In this document: piece after piece, positions 41,476-53,542 of the stretch
Position numbering within the stretch: position 1 is the first letter of the stretch
Layout of the letters: every line of letters starts with the position of its first letter
Assembly (NCBI GenBank): GCA_035236585.1
Contig: CP141132.1
Span: 56,207,880 to 56,271,879, forward strand
DNA: 64,000 nt
Direction of reading: 5' to 3'
DNA from: Warburgia ugandensis
Lineage: Eukaryota; Streptophyta; Magnoliopsida; Canellales; Canellaceae
Position numbers and translations under genes: made by a program
The notes under the pieces: model-generated
What the model was told of the DNA's origin: nothing
Seen by the model: the letters and a program-made list of their open reading frames with translations, nothing else
Database searches by the model: none

Positions 41476-41589
41476 AAGCAAAGGTGGGCTCCACGAAAAG
41501 CGGTGCAAGAATGCTCTCGTAAAGGCCGTCTACTTAGCATTTCCTTAACGAGAAGTTAAAAAAATAAAATAAAACTGGTAGTTTGTCTC

Positions 41590-41850
41590 ACCAAAAATTA
41601 TGTAATTTTAAACTGAGAGTACCTACAAAAATTAGCTTCACAGGTGGAGAAGGATACTGCTATTCTCCAAAGAGAGGCTTTGGTCACAACGTTGGAATTG
41701 CCAGAGATGTGAAATGGTATGAGAGCAAATAAGAAAACTGTATAATGAGCCATCCATTTTGCCCTATTGTTTGACATGTGGTTGCCTAGACAAATACTAA
41801 ATCCAGCCAGGAAATGCCCGGAGTGATCGCGAACATGGAACAAAATCTCA
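41590..41850 (-). pseudogene. LINE RNase H-like fragment
   Basis: The minus frame reads VRDHSGHFLAGFSICLG followed by NNRAKWMAHY, the pattern of the RNase H domain (RVT_3) at the end of plant L1-type LINE ORF2. Short, isolated, and opposite to the LINE fragment at 42.05-42.6 kb. Confidence 0.45.
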
Positions 41851-42049
41851 CCGTGATAACTTTCCTTGAAATTTAGGAAATTTTCTTTAGCACCTCAAAT
41901 TTTGGGCTTCGAATGGTTTGTTTCATTAATAAAACAAAAAACTCATACTTATGCCTAAGACTTTGGTGCTTGAATATTAGATGAACAAAGCCTACTGCTG
42001 CTGCTACATGGTAGGGTCCCTGTAAAGACATACACTAACTGGGACGGTC

Positions 42050-42597
42050 AATGAGACACATTGTGCCCCATATGCAACAATGAGCTAGAAACAATTGACA
42101 GTTCTTCGTTGAATGCCCACTTGCTAGAAAGTTGTGAACCCTGCATACAGTGAATTAGGAAGAGGAGAAATCCAAGGAACATCATCAAATAGATCATTTC
42201 AATTTGTTTTGCCAACAAAAAATTCAGATTGACTGTGCTAATTCAAACTGGCATTGCATGTCTTTTTTGGATCATTTGGCAAATTAGAAATCTAAAGGTA
42301 CACGAGTTCAGTTGAAAAAACCACTGCCCAGATGGGTAATGATAAACATTGGCAATGCGTCAAAGGGCAATACGAGAATAGCAGGGGCTGGAGCCATTCG
42401 AGGAACTCAGAAGCATCTTTTATTGCACCAACAAGTCTATTTTTAGAGAGGAAAATAAACGACATGGCAGAATGGGCCGCTCTCCTAGCCAGACTGACAC
42501 TCGCTAAAGATTTACAAGTTTCAAATTTGCGTTAGCTCTAGGGATTCCATGATCGTTGTCTAGTCTGTGGCAGCAGGCCAACCTACATCCTGGGAGT
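42050..42597 (+). pseudogene. L1-type LINE ORF2 C-terminal remnant
   Basis: In + frames with shifts: a zf-RVT segment (LCPICNNELETIDS, then FFVECPLARKL in another frame, 42,053-42,140), a linker with FWIIWQIRN (about 42,265-42,295), and an RNase H segment (AEWAALLARLTLAKDLQVSNL, then DSMIVV, 42,460-42,560). The remnant ends where the hAT-type terminus begins at 42,598. Confidence 0.6.
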
Positions 42598-42856
42598 CAG
42601 GGGCAGCAAAATATGACACGACAAGATAACATGACTCCAGCCCGACATAAATTTAGCAGGTTCAGGTCAAGTCTTATAGTGTTCGTGTCATTTTCGGGTC
42701 AAATGACATGTCAAAAATCGTGTCGTGTTCGAGTCAATCAATTTGACTCGTTGTGTCGACCTGTTTGACACGCGACCTATTTACTCATCACCTTGACCCA
42801 TCCAACTAAGCTATGGTATGGTTGAACATATAGATCTTATATATTACATGAACCTA

Positions 42857-42930
42857 ATATAGGACGGTTATTCAAGAACCGTCTTATATTACAAGAAATA
42901 TAGGACGGTTCTTCTGGAACCGTTTTATTT
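42857..42930. repeat. Palindrome cluster 1 (2 units)
   Basis: Two units of TAGGACGGTT-N7-AACCGT(C/T)TTA with spacers ATTCAAG and CTTCTGG. Between them lies TATTACAAGAAATATAGG, which differs from a classic CACTA terminus (CACTACAAGAAA) by two C-to-T changes and may be the decayed left end of the CACTA-like element. Confidence 0.8.
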
Positions 42931-43429
42931 GTCATTATTTTGGTATAAATTTGTCTTTATTTGGGCTATCATATTCATATGAATCATATCTACAACTTCA
43001 GTATCAGTAATTTCAATTTTCAACCTCTATATCTGCCTCCCTCTCCAAAGTTATTTGCTTCTGTAATCTATATCACCCATACTGTATCTGTATGTACATC
43101 AACATGATATATCATACAATACAACCCATCTGCTGTTGATCTAAGCCATCATTGAAAATTGATGATCAAGTATCAACCCATTTGTTGATCAAAACACCAA
43201 CTTCACATTCACATTATTGAAATTTGAAAGTTTGAAATAAAGAAAGCACATACATTGAAATAGTGTAATTCAATCAAAAGAAAAATAGAACACATCCATT
43301 GAAATGAACTGATCTTTGTATTATATTTGAGTAAAATGTATATACATGAATGATAATATACATTCATTTACATCACTGAACTACAAATAAAAATTCATAA
43401 TATGATCTGTTCATTCCATTCTAATATCA

Positions 43430-46400
43430 TCTAGATCCAACTGGGAGTAACTCTTGGTTCCCAAATCCGCTTGCAAGAAACATATAATAACTTAGTTCAG
43501 AGATCAGACACGTAATCTTGGATTCAGTCAGGAAATATACAAATCAAAAGTGTAACATTGGTCAGTAAGTCTAAGTGTTACCTTTCTCAATTGTGAGACT
43601 GTAACTCCATTGCGAAAGAAGGTTCTCATGTATCTAAGAACATAATATCCACACTCCCAATCTGATTTTTGTTTAGGGCACTGCAGAACAATGCCACCAA
43701 AGACAATAGAAAAGTTTCAAAATATAATTTCCAATAAGTTCAGGTTTAAAATTATATCAAAGAGTCTAAAGAGCAGTAATTAGTAAACCGTACCTTGGCC
43801 TTCTTCTAGTTGAGTTTTGGTGGGTGGTGAATGCCTTCCCTCTCAGCCCATTTATACCATGCTTTACACACAAATAATTGAAAAACATTAGATTATGAAT
43901 ATTATTATTATTATAATAAAAGGAATAATAAAGACTTACTTGTTTATAATTTTCATCAGGTGTTCCTGAATGTGTGCTCCACATGAATTAAAAAAAATTG
44001 TATAGCCACCATGCATATCTAAAGCTAGTAGCATCCAATGGGACCTATAATTAAAAATAACAATTCAATTGAATTTTCTCTAATCTTAACTGATATAGTA
44101 TTCATGTGTATGAATTGTGAAATTAAAATGGCATAATTAAGCAACATATGTTAAAACGTACTAGCTATTGTAGGGAATCAGTAAGGCTTGCCCCTTTGCA
44201 CAACTCATGAGATCAGGAATGATATCTTCACTTTGTTTGTCCGTGGCCAAATAGTCCAATTGAAAGACAAGAGAAGGGTCAAGGAACTTGTAAATGTCCT
44301 TGACCTCTAGTCTTTGCAAGCTATCATGCAAATACCTACATTTGAAATTTGGGTTAATGTTAAATAATTATTAAGTGTTATTAAAAAAGCAAGTATTAAG
44401 TAATGTTACATTGATTCGTAAGTCTTAACTGTAATAGAGCAGAGCAGTTACACGACGTACCCTATATAGACTATGATGTGCATGTACTCCAATTGATCCA
44501 TATTACATATGGCTAAGAGGTCTTCCTTGAAGAGTGGAACCTCAACCACATCATTTGAAAGCACACCTGCCTCTATCCTTACAGGGTTCATTGTTTTGTC
44601 TTCATTGGCCAGTCTGTATAGTACCCTTAGGAATGGAGGTGTATTAAGTGGAACCTCCACCTGATCCCTGCACTGTAGATGTAATCATGTAATATTTTAG
44701 AAATTAGTAATGAATATATACAACATATATTGGTATACTAACATATATAAAAGGAGACACATAGTGAGGTAAAATTAGAATATTTTATAATATAACATTG
44801 TGACTACTGACTTGTGAGTAGTGAGTAGTGAGCACCTAACAAGTGCTTTTAACTTGTTAGTTGTTGCATCGTTCAAGTTCACATGTAACATGATACAACT
44901 ATGCAAATATAAAATATATAGAACTACTACTACCTAGGAAGGCTGGGATGTGGCTACACTTGCCACTACGCTAGAATTTGCTGGCAGCGAGGTTTGCGTC
45001 AATTGCCCATTGTGCTGCTTTTGGTGATCCGACATGTTGTAGACAATATTAATCAATTAACAATTTAGGACGACTTAAAAAAAGGTAGGAGAAAATGAAG
45101 TCATGCCATGACTACAGTTAGTATATATGTACCTTGGAATTGGATATCATTAGTTTTATGTGTTTCTCTAGCCAACACATATGATATCCAATTGCATCCC
45201 CAACAGTTTCAACATCATCCCCTTTGACTGGAAATGGAAGGGGAGCATCTGGTTGAATCGCAACAGTGATGCACACGCGCTTAGTGTGTGGAGGCATCAA
45301 CTTACCATGCAAGGTGGCGGAAGTCATGGGCCGAACCTCGTGCAATGTTGCCACAGCCACATGGTTCTCAGATGTATGTAGCTGTAACATACATTGACCC
45401 ACCTATATTTGAGAAATGATATATATATATATATAATAATTAGTGATGTAATGTAAACTAAAAAGGTTAGTAAATAAGTAACATTATAAAACTAAACATG
45501 TCAATATACATACCTCACTGATCGAGATATCACATCCAAGTACTTGTTCTGCCACCTCTTCATCTGATGGAGGACTAGGAGTGCAACTATTGTCAAATTG
45601 GGGTGGTTGAACTTGAGGTTGAGTTTCATCTTGAGGGCCAACATCCTCACATGAGGTTCTTCCCCCACCCTGGAGTTCCTTCAACAGTTGATCTTTGATC
45701 TTGCTATATATCTCCACAGCTGTTTGCTTCTTCCATTCTTTGAATTCTTGTAGCATGGGAGCCTTTTGTTTGGGGAAGAACTTGGAAGGAACAACACCCT
45801 AACCTTGGCCCCTTACTCTGCCAAGGTGCTCATCCTTGTTGCCCATTGCCCTATACATGATGTCCCCCTTTGCAGTAGTGCTGCTAAGAGTCCCTGTAGT
45901 TGCACTTACACTCTCTTGGGTCAACTCTTCTTCCTGCACACGTAAAGATCATAACATGATCAAATCACTATTATATATGTAATATTTATATAATGTACTA
46001 TGCAAGGGTATAAAAGTATAAAAGTATTTAACTAGGCAGTATGCAGATAAAGTAAAAGTATAAAACTTAAAGTCTTAAACAACTTACAATTCTTAAAGCA
46101 ATTGCTGCAGTTGTCTCGTTGGCAAAGTTGTGGGAGTTACGCCCTTTCAAATGTCCCATTTTTCATAGAATAGCATGGTCAATGGGCTCTGTTGTCCCAG
46201 CCTTCTTTTGCTGTAATAAGAGACACTAAATCAAAGTTAATAAATAAATATCTACTATGATTAGACAAATGGAATGTCACATGATATACTTACTACATTT
46301 GCCTCTAATCGTGCATAGCCAACCCTTGAAAGGTGGTGCGGCATATGGTTCTGTGTATGCGCCTTCTGTCTTTTTATACGATTTGCCTGGACATCAAAGT

Positions 46401-47312
46401 AATGTTATCAAAATATAATCAATTATAATACTTACAAAAATCAAAATTTAGCTTGGCTAGTTTAAGTTGTGATTACCTCAAAATTAGGAGATAGCCTATA
46501 CTGTACAAATTGATTCCATGCTTCCTAGTCAATGAAGCAGGAATACAATTGAGGGACCATGTTAAGCGTAGAAGGATCATGGGAATTTGGAAGTATGTAC
46601 TTCCTTGCAAGCTCACTCTTCCATTTCCTCCATTGCTCAACAGCTCCTAGCAATGCTTGCTTCTTGCACTCATCAGATACGTCAAAGGTAGACTACAAAA
46701 CAAAAGAAGAAGCATGTTAAAGTGACTAACTTACTAGTGAGTATTGTAGCAACTTTATGTATCGTGATTCATATGCAAACAAAAATAAAATATATAAATA
46801 TAAAGGACATATTATGTTATATGTAGGAAGAATTTGCATACCTTGACCATTTCCCATATTGAATCTTTGACTTGTGGCGATATAAGTCTCTAATTAGTCA
46901 CTGATACTGGCACAAGTCTTCTAACAGTGCAACATATGAAGCTAGCATAGGCATGTGCAGCACCACCAATTGGTTGGCTTCTACTGTTGAATTGTACTGT
47001 TTCTTTTATTCCAACTGAGGTTCTCTTATTTATATGATCCATTTATGTTGGCCCCCTCCCCCTGACCTTTCTCTTGACACTGACCAGTGGTGTTACTGAT
47101 GGACATGTGCTTGATAGCCTTGATTGTTCTGCTTCTGTGTGTTGTAATTGTTCTACTTGTACCTCTTCTACCTCTTCTACTTGCTCCATGTTTGCTTCAC
47201 AAATAAAAATGAAAATGACTACAGTTAGATAAGAAAAGTGGAAGATGCCTTCCAAATATTTCTGTTCAGGAGACAAGTCTAACATAGAAATGTATAGATC
47301 TGTGCACATCAC
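43430..47312 (-). pseudogene. CACTA (En/Spm)-like gene with Transposase_24, TNP1-like and Ulp1 segments
   Basis: Minus-strand exons in order: acidic N-terminus and VRGRGPT, then QPIGGAAHAYASFI and VKDSIWEMV (Transposase_24 type, 46,850-47,230); EQWRKWKSELARKYILP and YRLSPNFE (46,480-46,690); SRVGYARLEANV (about 46,300-46,390); LKGRNSHNFANETTAAIA (46,090-46,210); the KEWKKQTAVEIYSKIKDQLL coiled segment (45,512-45,950); a TNP1-like VCITVAIQPDAPLPFPVKGD segment (45,133-45,402); and a C48/Ulp1-like protease with HWMLLALD (about 44,030) and SDWECGYYVLRYM (about 43,640), supplying the His and catalytic Cys positions. At least four in-frame stops disable it. No TNP2-type DDE transposase was found, so the element was non-autonomous or has lost it. 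Confidence 0.75.
45421..45437. repeat. (TA)n short microsatellite
   Basis: About eight TA units in an intron-like gap of the CACTA-like gene. Confidence 0.85.
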
Positions 47313-48279
47313 CTATCAAATTTAGGGCTCATGTGTGACAAAAGCACAATTTATGCATGTCTACGAGATATGTTAATAATGCAGCTGCTTTCCTCATTAA
47401 GAATTTAAGAGCATAGGATGTTCTCCAGTATTGTAATCCCTTCCCCAATTCTATGACTTCTTTCTTTTAGTCAATGCTTTATACTAACAAAATATTGAAG
47501 GTTAACCATTGTGCAAGTGCAAAGATAGGTAGAACTTGGAAAAAAACAAGTTTTTGTTGTAGTGGAAGCAGTTGCCATAATTGAGTTTATCATATAGTGT
47601 TACTATATCTAGATTCCAGACCACTGATGGATCAAACAACTGGTAGAACAGACACTTGATAAGTGGAAACAATAGCATGACTATCACGAAGATAAACATA
47701 GACATGATTATCCTTAGTTATATTCCACTTATCACAACTACATATGCACAGGATCTTCTCTTTGTACACTCCACATTTTTAAAGTCTCAAAATGAGTATG
47801 CTGGGGAAGATGGATTGCTACAACAAGACTTTTTGTAGAAAAGCAAAGAGCATAAAATCTTATATGGTAGAAAGTAGTTAACAAAAAACAAAAAATTTGA
47901 AAAAAGGTACCGGTTTTTACGTTTTTTACAGAACTGTATACAAATGCTAAAATTCATAAATACATAACTTTTTTCGCTTAGATCTGTGAAAGATCGAAGA
48001 GGAATGGTCATTTTCATCTTCTCAAACTAAAACCCATCAAGATCTATGGAAAATAGTTAACAAAAAACAAAAAATCTGAAAAAAAAAGGTACTGATTTTT
48101 ACGTTTTTTACAAAACTGTATACAGATGCTAAATTTCATAAATACATACCTTTTTTTGCTTAGATCTCTGAAAGATCGAAGAGGAATGGTCATTTTCACC
48201 TTCTCAGTAGTTTAGAGTCTGGACCGTTGAAAGATTGAAATTAGGGTTGATGAAGGTTGAAAACAATATATAGAAGCAA

Positions 48280-48477
48280 TATAGGACGGTACTTAAATAA
48301 CTGTCTTATAATATAGAACAATATGTATATTATAGGACGGTTATTTAAAAACTGTCATATATTGTTCTATATATTATAGGACGGTTTTTAACCTATAATA
48401 TAGAACAATATATATATTATAGGACGGTTATTTAAATATTATAGGACGGTTTTTAAATAACCATCCTATATTGTTCT
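48280..48477. repeat. Palindrome cluster 2 (about 4 units)
   Basis: Units of TAGGACGGTT-N7-AACNGTCNTA type with AT-rich spacers (CTTAAAT, ATTTAAA, TTTAAAT), some truncated. The cluster is cut at 48,482 by the solo LTR and resumes at 51,413. Confidence 0.85.
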
Positions 48478-48482
48478 ATATA

Positions 48483-51412
48483 TGTAACACCCCGGATTTT
48501 CAAGATATTTTTTTTTATATATATTAATAATGGCATTTTAATTAAGAGCATTTGGGATCCCATGAGAAAAGATTTATTTAAAATTTTACTAAACCTATCT
48601 TAAAAACTCCGGGTGTTAGTTTTCCTTTCTCAAAATGGCGTACATGTAATTTAAACATAAATAAATAATCCGCGTATAAATCAACATCAAATAAATAGGC
48701 GCCTTTATTTTAAATCAAATAAATGTCCAAAACACAATAATAATATGGCCCAGGGTCTATCCATCATAACATCTTATATAAATGTCCAACATATGTCCAA
48801 ACATCTAAATCACATCCAAATATAAAGTATGCAGTCCATAATAAAATCCAATTGATAATCCTGTTTAATGACTCACATCACTGTCTAACACTATAGAAAA
48901 ATGGTCTTCAGCAGCTCTCATGGCTTCTCAACAGCCTTGCCTTTCCTGTTATCACGCTCGAGATCTAAGGCATTGCAAAACAAAGCAATGCCTCAGCAAG
49001 CTATCGCTTGTGTAGGTACATAGACAATTAATGTAATAAATGAAAGAAATAATGAACAGCACTGATAAAAAGTCTAACACTTATGAAAATAGTGATATCA
49101 TAATGCCATGTTCAAATAAATGCCAATTTATTCCACATGCTAAAACATGCAATCATAGAGTTAAAACATGACATGAATCAATAAAATGGAGCATACAACA
49201 AGAATAAGGGCACCCTAAGGTAATGGGTCCCACCACATCGCACTAACATCCCTGATCAGGAGTACACGTAGTCAACCTCTGAGTGTCATCACACCCAGGG
49301 ATATCATCCATAACCATGCTCATCATACATGCACACATAATAAGAATATGGGCCATCATGCTGCAGTGGCAACCCTCCATGGGTATCAACCACCGCCGCT
49401 CTCCGTCGACACCATAACGGGAGACTTAGCGTCTGTCCCATGGAAAGGCTCAGACCGGTAGTGTGGACTATCCATGTTACCAAATCCCTACCGAATGCCA
49501 TCTATGGGCAGGTGTCTATCATATCACAAAATCATCACATCATAATCTCGGAAGGTGGGTGGCCGGCCCTATCCCTCCTAGCATGACGCCCACCGGGCGA
49601 GAGCACCCGTCATCAAATATAAAACACGGAAATCATATGTATATGCTAAAACTCAAGAGCACTTATAGCTTGCAATCCCCAAGACATGCCCCTCATCCTG
49701 GGGTTAGCCTATAAAAGGACTAGCTACTAAGCCTCTATTCTCATTTCCATGTAAATCTATGCGTTTTCTATATATATAATAAGAAATAAGTCTCTAATTA
49801 AGCATAACTAATTTACATCATGCTTGTAAGAGCATTTGAAATAAGTTTATTCAGTAAAGGATTTCAATTTGGAATAACCATCCTGTACTCAATGTCGCAT
49901 GAAATCCATGGTAAATAATAATCGCAATTTAAAACATAATCACACATGATGCTATGTTTAAACATGGTTTAAAAATCAAAGCAAAACATTAGTTGTCGTC
50001 ACCTACCTCAGTGTGAGACCACTAGCTTGCTAATAACTCCCTTTAACTGGTATATTCACGTGCACCTGTACATGTCACATCACTATTTTAATATTTTTCT
50101 AAAGAAAAATTGGTCATTTCTAAGTTTTTAAGTTAAAACTAGGTCCGCGTCGTCAATACGGTCACAACGCCTCTTTTGGATCGTGATTTGGACCTCTCTA
50201 GCTCCCAGAAATCAAGTTTTAGTGAAAACTACTCTCAAATGGGGCCTGCCGGAATATCGGCGGCGCCCTTTTCCTCCAGTTTACACCGGCGTATACCAGC
50301 GCACGAAGACGCTCGACCACCCAGACGCCACACGGGACGCACGCACGCGTGCGTCACGGTCGCCAGGACGCGCCGCGTCCCGGCCCCACTGCGACCTTCA
50401 ACCCGCGTGTGCGACGACGACGTCGTGTGACGTCGTCCTAGGTGCGTCTCCGAGTGTGTCCTGGCGTCAGCGCCAGGGCGCCGACGCCGGAGAAGACGAC
50501 CAGATTCTGGTCGTCTCCGGCGGAGCTACAGAGCTCCGTTTTGCGTGATTTTTTGCGCCATTTTCTTCATAATTCTCTCTATAATCCATTTATGCCTTCC
50601 TTTTGACTGATTTTGCCAAAAACCATGGTTTTTAAATGATTTTTCCCAAGTTCCTAAAATCATCCCTAGGTACTGGTTTTTGCGTTTTCTGGAGAAATCC
50701 ATCGTTGGATCACTCCCAAATTTAAAGGGTATACTCTTGGGTCTCTTGTGCACTAGTTGGACGGTGCGATTTTCAAACGGACTAGGTTTGATCCATGAAA
50801 TCACGCTCCAACAGTAGCGTGCACACAGGTTCCTAAAAATCTGATTTTTTTCCTAATTTTTAAATGTTTTCCTAATTGTTTTTTCTATTTAATAAATACG
50901 AAAAAACATAGATTTGAGGCTTACCTTGCGCCTGGCCGGAGTTGCTCGTGTTGCCGGGGTTCCACTCGCCGAAAAATCCAAGTTTTGCAGGGCTAGGGTT
51001 TTGCATAAAAACCCAGAGAAAACGCTCAAAGTGGAGTGTTTTGGCTCCTAGAGGAGCATAGATATAGGTTTTTAGAGTCTTGGGGAAGAGACACTCTTCC
51101 CCACACGTCTCTTCCCACGTCTCTCCGGTGATTTTTCCAGCATTGGTAGAGACGTGTGGAAGACGGGGGTGCCAGTATCAATTTAGGCCCTTGTGTAATA
51201 CGTTTCTGTCAAATGACAAAATTGCCCTTATAACTTCGACGGCTCATAACTCCCTCGTTTGAGCTCCGTTTTTCGCGTTCTTGGTGGCGTTGGACTCGTA
51301 TCGAAGAGCACTTTCAACTTATTATGTTTTTAGGAAAAAATTTCATCCATAAATTTTTATTTTTATTTATTTAATAATTTCCTATTTTATCCTAAAAATT
51401 AAGGATATTACA
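48483..51412. mobile_element. Solo LTR, 2.93 kb, TSD ATATA
   Basis: It starts TGTAACACCCCGGATTTTC and ends AAGGATATTACA, with perfect 5-bp duplications ATATA at 48,478-48,482 and 51,413-51,417. Length and the TGTAACACCCCG start fit the long LTRs of Tekay/Del-type Ty3/gypsy chromoviruses. No gag-pol and no second terminal copy are present, so it is most likely a solo LTR left by recombination. It carries a GC-rich block at 50,240-50,540. Short frames inside it are not credible genes. The interior orientation is not determined. Confidence 0.85.
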
Positions 51413-51640
51413 ATATATTATAGGACGGTTTTTAAATTACCGTCCTATTTTTCATTATATATATATATTATAGGACAGTTATTTAAAAATCGTCCTATTT
51501 TGTTCTAAGTTCTATATATTATAGGACGGTTTTTTTGTAACCGTCCTATAAGACTATAAGTTATATATAGCATGGTTATTTAGTGGAAAGGTATATGTTA
51601 ATGTTGTTGCATAACCGTCATATAAGCTATAACTATAAGA
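51413..51640. repeat. Palindrome cluster 3 (3 units)
   Basis: Continuation of cluster 2 after the solo LTR. Three units with spacers TTTAAAT, ATTTAAA and TTTTTGT, then a degenerate half-unit (GCATAACCGTCATATA) near 51,611-51,626. Confidence 0.85.
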
Positions 51641-52235
51641 GTAGACTATAAGGGTTATGTCTTTAATTAATCTTAGTTGAGGATGTGCTTAAATAAAAAT
51701 AGTTATTAAGTATAGAGTAAAGAAAGAGTTATGTAATTAACTCATCTTAATTTCCTTAAGGATGAGCTTGAAAACACAGGGCATATATGTAATTAACTCA
51801 TCTTAGTTGAGTATCAGCTTAAAAACAAAGTTATGTAAGTAACTCTAACTCATACTATCATACTCAATTTAATAGTTGTTGAGGTTGAGGATAAGTAAAG
51901 TAAGTGTTATGTATTTAACTCATCTGATTCTGATCTCAGTTGAGGATCAGCTTAAAAAAGCAAAGTTATGTAAGTAACTCATACTCAATTCAAAAGTTGT
52001 TGAGGATAAGTAAAGAAAGAGTCATGTAATTAACTCATTAAGTAAGATTCGTAAGAATGATTGAATGAAAATAGAAATAGTTTTGTAATTAACTTAGTAG
52101 CTTGAGAATGAGTATAGAAAGAGTTATGTAATTATCTCATTAGTGGACAATGAGTATAGGAAGGGTCCGAAGGGAATAGTTATTAGTTATGTAATCAACT
52201 CAATAGGTGAGGTGAGAATGAGAACAGAGAATAGG
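51640..52235. repeat. Degenerate tandem repeats with GTTATGTAATTAACTCAT core
   Basis: About nine to ten irregular copies of a phrase like GTTATGTAATTAACTCATC, several followed by TTAGTTGAGGATCAGCTTAA or a GAGGATAAGTAAAG block. Spacing varies from about 40 to 80 bp. No coding potential. Confidence 0.7.
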
Positions 52236-53190
52236 AGTTGTGTTGGATTAACACAAATGTTGAATGATATTAATTACTAAGGGAGTTACTAAATTTTACT
52301 CTACACAAATGATGGATCAACAATCATCAATGGATCATGGATGAATGAGTTATTTCTAATCTATTATCATCAATTAGGAGTTAGAAATGAGAAACAAATA
52401 TTGAATTATATGAGTTGGATATATGATATTCATGAATTTGATGAAAAAGAGATATATTAGATCAATTGGTGATGACATGTGAAATTAACATAAGAAAATT
52501 ATTGGCATTTATAATTTTATACAATATATGACAGTTAGTTAGTCTCTCACTTGTACTTGTACAAGTTACAAAACTTGGTTAACTCATTTTCTACTAAGTG
52601 TGACTTGTAAGTTTGTAACTGACAATGTGTAGCTAATCTTAAAATGGTTGATAAGAATATTAGAGAGTCAAAGACAATGTGTAGGTCATAGCTATTAGCT
52701 AAGTCTTAGGTTAGAATTTATAGTTATAGCAAAACAACCAGCCAGGCTAGGGCGCTTTAGCATAAGACTTCAAATTCAATTAGATAATTGGATTTGGGCT
52801 TACTTACATACAGAAAGACAAAACAATTGCCTTAGACTAGATTGACTTAGTAAGTTAGTAGACTGTAGACCTACATAATTATTAATTAGTTAAAGTTAAA
52901 CCTTTATGTTTTTAGTTTACATTTTGTTTTCCCGCCACTACAAAGGGGGCCCACACATCGGATCTAACATCAAGGACTCAAAATATTTGACAAATGATTG
53001 AAGTGTGAGTTTCATTAAATCATTAACTCCAGTTGCCACTTGCCAGTTTGGAATTGGAGGAAAGAAGGCTATCTGTCCCCATCAGGTAGGCCGGCGCCAA
53101 GGCTAGGCTATTTGTCGGCACAGGCAGACTAGTCTGGCACATCACATTCACAGATTGGTAAAGTACTAATAGACTTGAACCATATCCATA
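52236..53190. other. No recognised gene
   Basis: AT-rich spacer between the degenerate tandem repeats and palindrome cluster 4. No family, RNA or complete repeat was recognised. Confidence 0.5.
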
Positions 53191-53198
53191 TGTGTAAA

Positions 53199-53422
53199 AT
53201 AGGATGGTTAGTCCTTAACCGTCCTATATTCTTATGTAAATATAGGACGGTTAGTGCATAACCATCCTATATTCTTATAAAAAAATAGGACGGTTAGTGC
53301 ATAACCGTCTTCTATTGTTAATACTATATTGTATAAATATAGGATGGTCCTATTTGGTTTTCTTTTCTATTATAGGACTATTACGTCCTAACTGTCCTAT
53401 ATTTTTTATTAAAATAGGACAA
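53199..53422. repeat. Palindrome cluster 4 (about 4 units)
   Basis: Units with the 7-bp spacer: TAGGATGGTT-AGTCCTT-AACCGTCCTA, two with AGTGCAT, and one degenerate unit with ACGTCCT. It lies about 120 bp upstream of the hAT transposase start codon. Confidence 0.85.
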
Positions 53423-53542
53423 CTGAATCGGTTAAAGGCTCCCCAACCCAAGGTCCCAAGCTGCTTTTATAATTTACAATTTTACATCTATTTTAGATTT
53501 TCCTTTCCAGATATCTTCTTCAAGTTCAACCCTTCTAACACG

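Noticed and set aside
50176-50548. Overlapping frames of 84 and 121 codons in the GC-rich block
   Set aside because: They lie inside the solo LTR; open length is explained by high GC and the two frames exclude each other.
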